From Coenobita brevimanus (taxonomy: Eukaryota > Arthropoda > Malacostraca > Decapoda > Coenobitidae): a stretch of DNA of 64,000 bases. Where the stretch lies: assembly GCA_032717465.1 (NCBI GenBank), contig CM064655.1, forward strand, positions 13,276,652 through 13,340,651. Direction: 5' to 3'. Position 1 is the first letter of the stretch, and each line of letters starts with the position of its first letter. Of this stretch, positions 11,776 through 22,663 are shown in pieces. The position numbers and the translations under genes were made by a program. The notes beneath the pieces are model-generated. The model had not been told where the DNA came from and did not search any database. It saw nothing but the letters and a program-made list of their open reading frames with translations.

Positions 11776-12335
11776 TTAAACATCCTGATTCACTCATGGT
11801 ATGGGGTTGTTTCTCAGGGAAGGGTTTGGGGAAGCTTGTTGTACTTCCCAAGAACCTCAGAGTGAATCAGGATGTTTACCTGGAGCTTCTGTGTGATCAT
11901 TTACCAGACTCCTTTGAGCTAACAGGTGCACGAGTGTTTCAGCAGGACGGTGCACCTGCTCACAAGGCCAAATCGGTCACCAATTGGCTTCGTGACTGTG
12001 AGGTATCATTCATGACAGACTGGCCAGGAAATAGCCCAGACCTCAACCCGATTGAAAACCTCTGGTACCTCGTAAAGAAGAGTCTCCAAGGGAAGGACGT
12101 GAGCTCTCTGCCTAAGCTGGAAGCCGCCATTCGTGACTCCTGGGACAAAATACCGCTCCAGCACCTCAGGAGCCTCGCCCTTTCACTTCCAAGACGTCTC
12201 AGGTCCGTGAAGAAACGTAAAGGCTACCCTACGAAGCACTAAAGGTAAATAAAATGCATTATTTATATGTTTTTTCAATGTTGAAAGGTTTGTTTCTCAG
12301 GAGGGACGCAGGGCGCTCCATACTTCTGACGAGCA

Positions 12336-12338
<3 letters not shown>

Positions 12339-12392
<54 letters not shown>
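12339..12392. repeat. (TA)n microsatellite
   Basis: About 54 bp of pure TA joining the Tc1-like element to a Tigger-A MITE. Confidence 0.95.
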
Positions 12393-12395
<3 letters not shown>

Positions 12396-13611
12396 TAATC
12401 CCTCCACTATCTGATGTAACAGAACCAAAGGCATATCCAGAAAGTGGTCCCATCCAGAAAGTGGGCCCCTGCCTGCTGGACTGGTACTTAAGGACCCTAA
12501 CCCAGCCTAGCTTTGAAAGCCACATAAATAATTCCCTACCAGACATGTATAGCACCTATTTAAACCTATTTAAGACCCTATTAACACCAATAATGGACAT
12601 AAAGCATGAAATAAATGAAAAGGAACCAAAGAATGAGGAATCAGAAGTGACTGTACCTTAGCCAGGGTACTTACAGCACGTCTGTGGCCCTTCTCTAAGG
12701 GTTTGGCAGTGGTGAAAATGCTCTTGAAGCACGTACAGTAATCCAGTGTTGTGTTGCACTTACAGATTCATTGCACTGTAAGTTATAATTGTTTAACACT
12801 GCACATTGTTAACTGCACCACACCAGTTTCACCTGCCAGTTTGCACTCCACAGTTAATCCTTTGCACTCTAAATTCTAATTTCTTAACACTGCACAACAT
12901 TGTAAATTCCCGTGTGGTCTACTAGCGAGGTATTGCAGTTTATTCACAAAAAAAAAGCACGTGTGGCATCCACTGCGATAAGCATCTGCTCGCGATCGAA
13001 GTTAGGCAGTGACTGTTGGTGACAGGGAAACAGAGCCGCCAGATCGCAATGGGCACATTACCAAACTCCCCAATTTTCATTACCAAATTTAACCTTTCAT
13101 TACCAGATTTGTAAAGCTTGCATTTATTCTTCACTAATTATATATACAAGTGGAAATACATGTAATCACTTTCCTTGTAAGTAACAGCATGTTGATTATT
13201 TTCACGCTATGTAGGCTAGCAGATTAATCAGTGACGGCAGACAATCCACCATCTCCATCCTGTGTATCCTCATATGTGTGAAAAATCTGTTTGGTCATGT
13301 ATTATTCTGATTCATTACCAAATGAATTTTTCATTACCAAACTGGCCCACATTTGGTAATGAAAAATATCAAATGGCAACCCTGACAGGGGAGGGGAGAG
13401 GGGGGAGGAAGGAAGGGGTTAAATGGCCATGGTGTAAACAGCTGTTTGGCACTGAATGGCAATTTCAAATTATGGGAGGGGAAAAAATCGAATTTGGGGG
13501 GGATTTTTTTTTTGTTTTATGGCCATTTTTGGGTTCTGAAGGTCCAGGCCCACAATGTCCGGTAAGGGGGATGTCCGGAAAATAGGCAACTGGATAGTAT
13601 AGGGATTACTG
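12393..13611 (-). mobile_element. Tigger-A MITE (complete)
   Basis: 1219 bp with TA on both sides (12391-12392, 13612-13613) and terminal repeats starting CAGTAATCCCTCCACTATC and, inverted, CAGTAATCCCTATACTATCC. Its arms correspond to the 5' and 3' non-coding arms of the 3.1 kb Tigger-A elements. About 1.9 kb of transposase coding sequence is missing. It serves as the clean reference for the interrupted copies at 791, 16873 and 36499. Confidence 0.88.
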
Positions 13612-14657
13612 TAAACTGGGGTGAATTTGGACAATTTTTTCCATTTTTTTGTGCCATGTAATCTAGTTTTTAATTCAGTCCAAGATCTTAAGTATTGTAT
13701 GTGAAGCTGGTCCACTAGGGTATCGAATCATCGCAGTAAAATATTTAAAATGTTTCATAAATAATTATAGCAAATATAGTAATGGGTGTCCAAATTTGTA
13801 CTCAAACATTGGTGAATTCGGACACACTGTATAAATTTGTACATGAATAGAATATGAATGCATATGACCACCCTGAGTTCCTAGTTTAGTCTCGGCCATA
13901 TGCGGGGCCATTTTGGACATTCTGGGGCTTTTTAAAAAATGATCTTCCAGTACAAAAATAATGCCACTCCCTGACAAAATAAGCTAATGAATATAATGAG
14001 ATATGAACACAACAGCAATTTTATTTTTTCCTTGGTTTAAATAAAACATATAAGAACACATGTAGATAATATAAATCTAGCTACAAACCTTAGTACTGTA
14101 TATACAACAATCATTTCTTGACTAATAATTTCGTTTTTGGAAGACTAATGGAAAATTAGTTAAAGGTGATATTTAACACGATTATTTGGCTTTACCAATT
14201 TTTTGCTTGACTTTTTCACTACGATAAGGACCTTGATCACCAGTTCTTTTCTTAGATGTTCGAGTCATTGGGTAACCTTGCTTAAACAGGTAGTATCATA
14301 AAAGCTCAAGAGTATGCCTGTAAATGATACATACAAACCCAATTACACACAATATCCACATCTGGTAAATTATAGGCAATTGTACATTGTAAAAAATGTT
14401 ATTTTTTCGTTCATACTCCCCCTGTACAAATTCACCCCAATGTCCAAACTGACTCCAATTTGCATTAAAATGTTAAAAATTTCATTAAATGCCCAATTAA
14501 GAGATTAATTGAGAAGACAATGCCAATTACTTACTTTGCACTTTCACACTAAGCATGAAAGCACATCTGGGCACCGAAGATTTTCCTGCATCTATTCATT
14601 AACATTTCTGCCAAAGAAAGTTTGCCTATGTTATGAATTTTATTCTTTTTACATATG

Positions 14658-15649
14658 TTAAAAGTTTTTATGTAAATAGTAGAGCGTGTGTAAGAGTGGG
14701 AAATGCTGTGAGTGATTGGTTTCCAGTGAGAGTGGGGCTGCGACAGGGATGTGTGATGTCGCCTTGGTTGTTTAATATTTACATGGATGGTGTTGTAAGG
14801 GAGGTGAATGCAAGAGTTTTAGGTGGAGGTCTGAGTCTGGTGAATGTTGATGGTGGAGAGTGGAATCTGAAGCAGCTGCTGTTTGCAGATGATACTGCAC
14901 TTGTGACTGATTCAGAGGAGAGATTGAGACAGTTGGTAGAGGAGTTTGGAAGGGTGTGTGAAAGGAGGAAATTGAAAGTAAATGAGAATAAGAGTAAAGT
15001 GATGAAGTGTACGAGGTTGATAGATGGTAGGGGGATGAATATAGTTTTGAATGGTAAGTTGCTTGAGGAGGTAGATTGTTTTAAATATCTAGGGTCACAT
15101 GTTGCTGTGGATGGAAGAATAGATGCAGAAGTGAAGTTTAGAATAAATGAAGTAGGAAAGGTGCTGGGAGGAATGAAAAAAGTGTTTAAATGTCGTTCGC
15201 TTAGAATGGATGTAAAGAGAAGTCTGTATGAGGATGTTGTGGTACCGACTGCATTGTATGGGGCTGAAACATGGAATATGGGTGTAACAGAGAGGAAAAG
15301 TTTGAATGTAATGGAGATGAGGTGTCTGAGGAGTATGTGTGGAGTGATGCGTATGGATCGGGTGCAAAATGATGAAGTGCGAAGGAGAACTGGAGTTGTT
15401 CGGGAGATGGCTGGTAGAGTTGAGCAGAGGGTGTTGCGATGGTTTGGGCACATGGAGAGAATGGATAATGAGCGATTGGTGAAAAAGATAACTAGATCTG
15501 ATGTGAGAGGTGTAAGGCTGAGAGGAAGACCACGAATAGGATGGATGGACAGTGTGAAGAGAGCACTGGATGCGAGAGAGATGTCTGTTGAGCAAGGAAG
15601 AGTGGCTGTGCGTGATAGAAATAAGTGGAGAGAAATTGTGAATGAATAA
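14658..15649 (+). pseudogene. LINE B reverse transcriptase C-terminal half
   Basis: One open frame of about 330 codons covers RT motif B (GLRQGCVMSPWLFNIYMDG), motif C (LLFADDTALV), the thumb (FKYLGSHVAVDG, VVPTALYGAETW) and a C-terminal segment with VLRWFGHMERMDNERLVKK. The endonuclease and RT motif A are absent because of 5' truncation. There are no stops, so the copy is relatively young or the subfamily well conserved. Clade is uncertain; the motifs fit RTE/L2-like LINEs. Confidence 0.85.
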
Positions 15650-15961
15650 GTGATGACGCAGCCCTGAGGGGATATTCTCCCGCATTTGATCTGATCAGCT
15701 AGTCAGGTCAGGTGCGGGTAAGGGGATGGGTCTGTTATGATGTGGCAGGGGTAAACCAGTTCTGCTGTTGGGCCCTGCTGTGGATGTCACTGATTGCATT
15801 GCACAGTTGACCCTTGTGCGGTGTGGATCTGTCCGTTCTCCCCTTTGGGGCTAAGATGCGGATGAATGTGTTTGAATGGATGAGTAAATGGGGAGTGTGT
15901 CGTCCTGTCTCGGCTACCTCCCTTTCCTTGGGGGAAGCAGCCTAGGTATATAGATAGATAG
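14658..15961 (+). mobile_element. LINE B, 5'-truncated copy with (TAGA)n tail
   Basis: The 7 bp duplication ACATATG occurs at 14651-14657 and 15962-15968, exactly bounding the copy. It starts in the middle of the RT and ends with a short TAGA repeat tail. Both features are hallmarks of target-primed reverse transcription. Confidence 0.85.
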
Positions 15962-16194
15962 ACATATGTTTGCTTTTTAGTATATATTTGGTATGTCTCA
16001 TGGGATATATTAAATATCTTTATACGCAAAAGTACAGTTAAGAACTACAAACAATTGGGTGCAAACAGATTTTTAATATGTTTAATCATTATTAATTAAT
16101 TTAAATAACTTTTTATTGCAATAATATCTGAATTCGCCCCGAGTCTGAATTCTCCCCAGTTTACGGTACTGTATATACAGAACTGTTACGGTAC

Positions 16195-16870
<676 letters not shown>

Positions 16871-17596
16871 TACAGTAATCCCTGTAATAACCGGATGCCC
16901 AATTCCCGGACACCCTAATTTCCGGACATTTTGGGCCTGGGCCTTCGGAACCCAAAAATGGCCAAAAAATAAAAATAAATAAATAACAATAAAAAAAAAA
17001 TCCGTATTTACTGAAATTGGTGCGCGGGGCCCAACAGCTGTGTTTACACACGGCCCCTTCACCCCTTCCTTCCTCCCCCCCTCTCCAGTTACCGCCTAAC
17101 TACCATCGTGAGTATATGCTCATCACAATGGCTGCCGCATGTGCTCGTTTTTGTGATAAAACAGTGAATAAACTGCAATACCTTGCCACTAGACCACATA
17201 GGAATTTACAGTACAGTGCAGTGTTAAGAAATCAGAATTTGGAATGCAAAGGATTAAGTGTGGAGTGCAAACTAGCGGTTGAAACTGGCGTGGCACATTT
17301 AACCCCTAAAGTACTAAGCTCATCAATCGAGCTTTTTACACAATTTCTTAAAAGGACGAGCAACACCGATCGTGCAACATCCACAAAAAACTGGAGGCAG
17401 CTGGCTACACTCCAGCTATGACATAAATAGCTTCTAACCAATCAGAACTAAGTGTTGGACACACCGGAGGGGGGACCCAAGCCCGTAACCAGGCGGCGGG
17501 GAGTGTGCCCCCACATCCCTCTCGCCACATCCCTCTACCCCACCACCTTGTTGCTACCCTACCTCCCACCATTCTTACCACCACCACCACCCCTCC

Positions 17597-17999
17597 TGTG
17601 GAGCTTGGGTTTGCAGACAAAGGAATACAAGAGATGTTGCAAGCTGGAGGAACACACTTCTCAAGGCTCTAGGTTCTTATTCTCCAAACAGCAAGCAGTA
17701 CAAAGTGGAGCTCTGGCAAGCGTGTAGCTGGCATGCCGAGCGCGCAGGAGAAAACATACTGAGCATGCGTGGGAGTGCGCAGGCGGGAACTCCGGCGCAT
17801 ACGTACAATGCATACAGAGAAAGTTTACACGGAAAGCACTGATGGAATTATTTAAGATACGTTACAGTACAGTAATTGTACACAGATCCTAGTATAGGCC
17901 TAGCATAAGTCTATAGCGGTTTATACCCACATTTAAGTATATCAGACAAACTGGCAAAATTACTAATGATATGTTATGTTATCCCATACTTATTCCACA
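17597..17999 (-). repeat. Gypsy 3' LTR
   Basis: 403 bp, starting TGTGGAGC and ending TTCCACA on the plus strand, so it has TG...CA termini on both strands. It is downstream of the coding region in element orientation. Confidence 0.92.
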
Positions 18000-18014
18000 T
18001 CTCCCCTCCTCTTT
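18000..18014 (-). promoter_or_regulatory. Polypurine tract of gypsy element
   Basis: Minus strand AGAGGAGGGGAGA lies immediately next to the 3' LTR, as expected for the plus-strand DNA primer in reverse transcription. Confidence 0.75.
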
Positions 18015-18289
18015 GCGTTCAAAGACCCTTGAACGGCTAAGCAAGTTACATACACTTGAACTGTCCAGTGTGACATGTCCCATAGTACAGAGGTAAGCAA
18101 ATCACAGGTACTGAAGTACTCACAAGGCTGTCTAATATGTGTATAAGCAAAGTACATAGAGTCACTCTTTTGGGCTGTGTACACTCATGTAGGCGTATTT
18201 AACCTTGGGGACCGACGAGGGGTTTTGGAGAGAGTTGACGACTTGTCCGTGTCTTGGCTAGGGTCTACAGGGAGATGAGGGGTAGGGTC

Positions 18290-19606
18290 TTAACCAGAGT
18301 CAGGCACTGGGAACAGGAAGCGGCGGTTCCTGCGTAGCACTCTACCACTTGGGAGACGCACCTCATACTCTCTCAACCTTGTGCCGCCCATGACGATCCC
18401 GACCTTGTCCCAGCAGCGGGATGTTGGGTCCTGCAGGTGGATGTGCTGTCCAACGGTCAGCCTGGGAAGGGGGCGGGCGTGGGGATCGTAGTGGCGCTGT
18501 ACCTGAGCAGCTCTGGCAGCGACTCGGCAGTCACAGTCCTCAGCCATGTTTTGCCATCCGTTTGTGAACAACTGGGGATGGGCGGGCACACACGTACAGA
18601 GAGGACGACCATACAGGATTTGGGCAGGAGAGTGACCAGTGTGGTTGGGGGTGTTCCGCAGCTCCAGGAGGCCACGATCAAAGGTCTCGCAGTCAATATT
18701 GCCGGAAGGGGCCATTTTCAGTATCAGGTGCTTGACAGCCTTGACGGCGACTTCAGCATGCCCGTTGGACTGCGGGTAGTGTGGTGATGAAGTGATGTGG
18801 TGCACACCCCAATGCTCCATGAAGTCAGCAAATTCCTTGCTGGTGAATGGGGGTCCTCCGTCGGTGCGTAGGTGTAGGGGAACACCCACCTCCCTGAAGT
18901 AGCTGCAGAAGTACCTGATACTGGAGGAGGCGGTGGTATCACCCTTGCAAGGGATGACTACCGGCCAGCCGGAGAGGCGGTCAGCAATGACAATGAAGGA
19001 CTTCCCTGCTACTTGGAAGAAGTCCGCTGACACTGATTCAAAGGGCCTTGAGGGGTGGTCATCATTCTGAAGGGGTTCCTGCAGCTGGGAGGGACGTAGG
19101 ACTTGACAGGACTCGCACGCGGCGACGGTGTTGGCGATGTCCGAGTCCATACCCGGCCAGAAGACTGTCTGTCGTGCCCTGCTTTTGGTCGCCTCGACAC
19201 CTCTGTGGCTGTTGTGGAGTCTAGCAAGTGTCTGGCGACATAGGGCTGCAGGAACCAGTATCCGTGCTCCATATAGCATGAGGTGGCCGTCAGTGGAGAG
19301 GGCGTCTCGCAGCTTCCAGTACGGTAGCAAGGAGGAGTGCAGGTCGTATCGGTTCTTAGGGAACCCGGCTGTGATGCAGTCACATAGGCGGACATAGGAG
19401 GGGTCGGCCTGTGCTGCAGTCGACATGTCCTGCAAGGTCCGGTCGGCATCGATCAGCGAGGCGTCTTCATCTTGGGAGGCTGCCGCGATATTGATGACGG
19501 ACCTGACGTGTGCCGTTGTCTTAGCACAGTCGGCTGTGTCATCAGGTGTGGGGTAGCTGACTGGTGTTTGGGAGAGTTCATCTGGGATATGCAGAGCTGA
19601 AAGCAC
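18290..19606 (-). CDS. Gypsy integrase (438 codons, open)
   Basis: The start M at 19606 is probably not a real start; the frame normally continues from the RT/RNase H frame by a frameshift near 19600. Residues about 131-167 form the HHCC zinc-binding domain (H131, H134, C164, C167, in LHNSHRGVEA and VAACESCQ). The rve catalytic core has D195 (SADFF), D249 (RTDGGPPF) and E285 (NGHAEVAVK), a D,D35E spacing by count. The C-terminus carries a chromo-like or GPY-like region (VGIVMGGTRLREYEVRLPSG). The frame is uninterrupted. The role is insertion of the cDNA into the host genome. Confidence 0.92.
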   Translation of the reverse strand: MLSALHIPDELSQTPVSYPTPDDTADCAKTTAHVRSVINIAAASQDEDASLIDADRTLQDMSTAAQADPSYVRLCDCITAGFPKNRYDLHSSLLPYWKLRDALSTDGHLMLYGARILVPAALCRQTLARLHNSHRGVEATKSRARQTVFWPGMDSDIANTVAACESCQVLRPSQLQEPLQNDDHPSRPFESVSADFFQVAGKSFIVIADRLSGWPVVIPCKGDTTASSSIRYFCSYFREVGVPLHLRTDGGPPFTSKEFADFMEHWGVHHITSSPHYPQSNGHAEVAVKAVKHLILKMAPSGNIDCETFDRGLLELRNTPNHTGHSPAQILYGRPLCTCVPAHPQLFTNGWQNMAEDCDCRVAARAAQVQRHYDPHARPLPRLTVGQHIHLQDPTSRCWDKVGIVMGGTRLREYEVRLPSGRVLRRNRRFLFPVPDSG

Positions 19607-21314
19607 GCCACACTGCAGTGAATTGGAACTGTGACATGCGCTCCTTCAACCTCTGTAGCCTCGGGTTGTCGATCATATCGAGCATGTAGGTGTTGAGGAT
19701 GGGCACCAGTGGACGATGGTCGGTGTGCAGGGTTAAGGTTGGCAGTCCCATGAGGTAGAGACGGCACTTTGAGAGGGCCCAGGACACTGCGAGCATCTCC
19801 AGCTCAATCGTGGCGTATCTCGTCTCTGCATCGGCGAGGAAGCGAGAACCACAATGTACCACACGGAGGTGTCCGGAGCAGTGGTCTTGTAAGAGGGCGT
19901 AGCCAACACCATAGAGTCGAGATACGTCGGTCTGGAGGAAGGTCGGCAGGGCTGGGTCAAAAAATACGAGGACAGGCGGGCTTGACAGGGCCTGCTTCAC
20001 TCGCTTGAAGGCCTGATCGTGGTCCAGAGTCCAGACAAAAGAGTGCTTGGGGCTCATGAGTGGATGGAAGGGCTGAGCAGTCCGGGCGATGTCTGGGATG
20101 AATTCCGCCAGCTGGTTGACTAACCCCATGAAGGATCTTAGGTCAGTCAAAATGGATGGTGTGGGAAAGTCCCGTAGAACAGGAACTCGTCCTGTGTCGG
20201 CAGCAATTCCCTCATCCAACAATGTGAATCCACAGAAATTCACCCTATACTCTGCCACTGTGAATTTGTCCCTGTTGAGTGTGATGCCGTGACTGCGACA
20301 GCGGGTGAGTAGCTTGTGGATTCTCTTGTAGTGTGAGAGTAGGTCGTCATCATATAGGAGGATATCATCCACCACCTTGACGCATTTCGTCATGCCTTGG
20401 AGAGCCAGGTTGCTGCGGTAACAGTAGGCGTCACCAGTGGCGGCGAAACCCATGGGTCCCCGGCAGTGGTGGAAATGGCCGTAGGGCGTGATGAAAGTGG
20501 TCAAATGACGGTCCTCCTCCGCCAGTTCCATCTGCCAATAACCGTATAGAGCGTCTGCGGTGGTGAAGAACTTGGCGGTGGAGTCCACCGCACGGACGGC
20601 AGCCAGGGGCGTGGGCGAAGGGTGGGCTGGGCGGGAGACTTGGGCGTTCAGGTGGGTAAGGTCCACTGTGATGTGAACTCCTTGGGGCTTTGGGACGACG
20701 ACAAGAGGGTGGCACCATTCTGACAGCTCGTCTCCACAAGGCTTGATGATTCCCTGCTTGACCATGGAGTCTAGTTCATCCTTGACGGCGTCTCTGAAGG
20801 CGTAGGGAATCTGGTGTGGGGTGTGGAAGGCGAACGGTACTACGTTCTCTTTGAGGTGGATCCTCATGGGGGAGCCTGTCATCGGTCTCAGTGGAGCTGT
20901 CTTGAGGTCCGCCTTAGACACGGGCACGTCCTCCAAGGTCCGTAGGAAGTATTCCCAGGCCTCGGCAGGGGGCATGGTGTCGGTCAGGGGTAGCTTCGTA
21001 CACTGGTTCACGTGGGTGACCTGCATGATGGGCTTTGGGAAGTCTGGGGGGATGATGGCCAACTCCCTGCAGAGTTCATACAAGAGGAGTAGCATTTGGA
21101 CACCATCGTGGACCTGGATCCGGGCGAGACAGGACCGCTTGGCCAAGGACAGGGTGGCCTCAAAAGATCCCAAAGCTGGTGTCATCTTTGACCCATCTGC
21201 TGTGCAGGTCGCCAACGTGGCAGGAGGTTGAAGCTCGCTCCTGGCGATGTGAAGAGTGTCCAAGTGCTGGGGTCCCATCACTGACACATCGGCTCCTGTG
21301 TCGGGCAGCATCAT
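19578..21314 (-). CDS. Gypsy protease-reverse transcriptase-RNase H (578 codons)
   Basis: The aspartic protease motif DTGADVSVM lies at the very start (residues 5-13), so the true start lies upstream in the gag frame. The RT domain spans about 150-370, with the catalytic motif reading VVDD (V315 D316 D317) where YVDD/FVDD is usual. RNase H shows D463 (QTDVS), E506 (ELEMLAVSWAL) and D532 (TDHRPLVP). The frame is open, then ends at 19578 just after VWRAFSSAYPR; a -1-type shift at about 19600 separates it from the integrase. Whether this shift is programmed or a mutation cannot be told from one copy. Confidence 0.92.
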   Translation of the reverse strand: MMLPDTGADVSVMGPQHLDTLHIARSELQPPATLATCTADGSKMTPALGSFEATLSLAKRSCLARIQVHDGVQMLLLLYELCRELAIIPPDFPKPIMQVTHVNQCTKLPLTDTMPPAEAWEYFLRTLEDVPVSKADLKTAPLRPMTGSPMRIHLKENVVPFAFHTPHQIPYAFRDAVKDELDSMVKQGIIKPCGDELSEWCHPLVVVPKPQGVHITVDLTHLNAQVSRPAHPSPTPLAAVRAVDSTAKFFTTADALYGYWQMELAEEDRHLTTFITPYGHFHHCRGPMGFAATGDAYCYRSNLALQGMTKCVKVVDDILLYDDDLLSHYKRIHKLLTRCRSHGITLNRDKFTVAEYRVNFCGFTLLDEGIAADTGRVPVLRDFPTPSILTDLRSFMGLVNQLAEFIPDIARTAQPFHPLMSPKHSFVWTLDHDQAFKRVKQALSSPPVLVFFDPALPTFLQTDVSRLYGVGYALLQDHCSGHLRVVHCGSRFLADAETRYATIELEMLAVSWALSKCRLYLMGLPTLTLHTDHRPLVPILNTYMLDMIDNPRLQRLKERMSQFQFTAVWRAFSSAYPR

Positions 21315-22200
21315 GATCTTGGACGTTCTGCCCCTGTAGGTGAGGGCAATGGATGTAGGAGATGGCGAAGAGGTCGTAGTGGAGGGGGTCTCAACCTTGC
21401 GACAGATGGAGGACTTGCTGGAAGGGGGCGTGGCGTTGGGTGAGCCGCCTCACTTGGCGCGCCTGTCCGCTGTCGACAACACTTGTCGTAGTGGCCCACT
21501 TTACCACAGTTTTTGCACGTGGCCCTAGTGGCAGGGCACTTTGGAGTCTTGCGCCAGTGTCCCTTGCAGCCACAGTTATCACAGACACTGTCAGAGGCTG
21601 GACACTTGCCTGCAGAACTGTGCTTCTTGGTGCAAGAGAGGCAGGACTCCTTGTCAGGGGTTAGGTTGGAGGTACTCTTGCCACCGCTTCCCTTGGCCTT
21701 GCGGTAGGTAAAGACGGCACGCAACGTGGAAGGAGGGGAGGCTGAGTTGGTGCAGCTGATGCAGCAGGCAGCTGGGCCATGGGCGTGAGCAGCTGCAACA
21801 GGGCTGTAAAGCGCTGGGCCTCCTCTTCACGTCGCATGTTGTCCTCCTCACGGCGAATTTCTTCTTCTTGATAACGTAATTCTGCTTCTCTGGTGCGGTT
21901 CCTCTTCTCTGCGTCGGGCAGCCGCCTCAGCAAGTCTGCTCTCCTCCAGAAATTTGATCAGGAGACATAAGTCACCACCACTTGAAGCTGTAGGGGGCGG
22001 CAAAGTCAGGTGTGGAGGCGAGAGCGTAGGCGCGGAGCCGAAGCTTGGCTGTGGCCGAGGCGTGGGCTCGTGGGACACGAGCGGTGTGGGCGTGGGGACA
22101 GCTGGGAGTCATCTTGGCCCTGGGCGTCATGTATATCCTCACGCTCGTCTTGATGTGGGGAATGAGACATCGTAACCCATGTTCAGCACAGTCTCACACA
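21311..22200 (-). pseudogene. Gypsy gag remnant with zinc knuckles
   Basis: Split among frames. 22078-21848 encodes a proline-rich start and a helix (LLIKFLEESRLAEAAARRRE). 21933-21661 continues with a charged coiled coil (RYQEEEIRREEDNMRREEE). 21724-21311 encodes the nucleocapsid, with CDNCGCKGHW and a CCHC knuckle CKNCGKVGHYDKCC. The 21848/21933 and 21661/21724 overlaps imply two frameshifts. Matrix/capsid coding appears short for the family, so part is probably deleted. Confidence 0.7.
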
Positions 22201-22663
22201 GCAGAAAAGAACACAAGAAGAGAGAATGAAGAATTTCTGCCACCTTTACTGTAAGACGAATCATTGAATTTAGCTGGCTGGCGAACGCTGGTGTCAGTCG
22301 AGGCAGGCAGTGAGCGAGTCGGTGCGTGTGGTGGTGGCCAGTGTGTCAGACTATGGGTGGGACAGGACGCGTCCCGTGCTCCGCTGGAGGGTGGGGGTAA
22401 CAGGGGGACCCCGGGGGGCCTGACGAGAGACGCGGGAGAAACACTCGCTATAACACACTGCCACAACACTGCACTGGACTACACTGACAATGTATCCAGC
22501 CATTCACTGTACAGTATGATCCACTTTGAAGGCGATCTGGCAGGCGGTCTCAGAAGGTCTGGGAGAGCCAATAAACATCAAAACAGATAATGGCGGTGTC
22601 CCTCTAGGAGCTTAGCATCGGCGTTGCAACTAATTCTCGCTGAATGGAGTTATCACTGCGCCA

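Larger units (their letters stand above)
9251..12242 (+). pseudogene. Tc1-like DD35E transposase, frameshifted and interrupted
   Basis: It starts at ATG 9251 (MAPTRELSSEIISQ). The N-terminal paired-like HTH includes EISELVGVARSTVRRW, followed by a GRPRK AT-hook-like motif. A one-base frameshift near 9590 moves the frame into GYTSHRPVKKP. The first catalytic Asp is in VLWSDEVTFS. The coding sequence stops at TTAA 9800-9803, where a piggyBac MITE is inserted, and resumes at 11776 with KHPDSLMVWGCFSG. The remaining catalytic residues are D in FQQDGAPAH and E in SPDLNPIENLW, with 35 residues between them by my count. It ends at 12242. Removing the MITE and one TTAA rejoins the frame exactly; the frameshift remains. 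Confidence 0.9.
8978..12338 (+). mobile_element. Tc1-like transposon split by a piggyBac MITE
   Basis: Terminal inverted repeats share CTCGTCAGAAGTAT (left starts CAGAACTCGTC at 8978; right end, inverted, starts CAGTGCTCGTC). TA follows the right end (12339-12340); the left duplicate reads CA. Without the 9804-11775 insert the element is about 1.39 kb, normal for Tc1. (TA)n tracts flank it on both sides, so it appears to have landed in, or been joined by, TA arrays. Confidence 0.85.
13612..16191 (-). mobile_element. Pogo-like element F, copy a (interrupted by LINE B)
   Basis: The left end begins TAAACTGGGGTGAATTTGGA directly after the Tigger-A MITE. The right end, inverted, reads CAGTACCGTAAACTGGGG (near 16190). 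A minus-strand start at about 14268 encodes MTRTSKKRTGDQGPYRSEKV, resembling the N-terminus of a psq-type transposase and repeated in copy b at about 52816. No catalytic domain remains. A truncated LINE sits at 14658-15961. The superfamily assignment is tentative. Confidence 0.6.

Noticed and set aside
14779..15685. Long minus-strand Ser/Thr/His-rich frames
   Set aside because: Antisense shadows of the LINE B reverse transcriptase; the same holds for 40661-41410, 43729-44802, 45432-46262, 46778-47293 and 62038-63278.
17017..17421. 134-codon plus-strand frame
   Set aside because: It crosses the Tigger-A MITE arm and the TTAA insertion boundary at 17302, so it is chance coding.
18000..18290. 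env-like gene between integrase and LTR
   Set aside because: Too short, and no open frame with signal or membrane segments.
20089..21231. Plus-strand frames over the gypsy pol region
   Set aside because: Antisense shadows with no domain; the minus strand carries the clear PR, RT and RNase H motifs.
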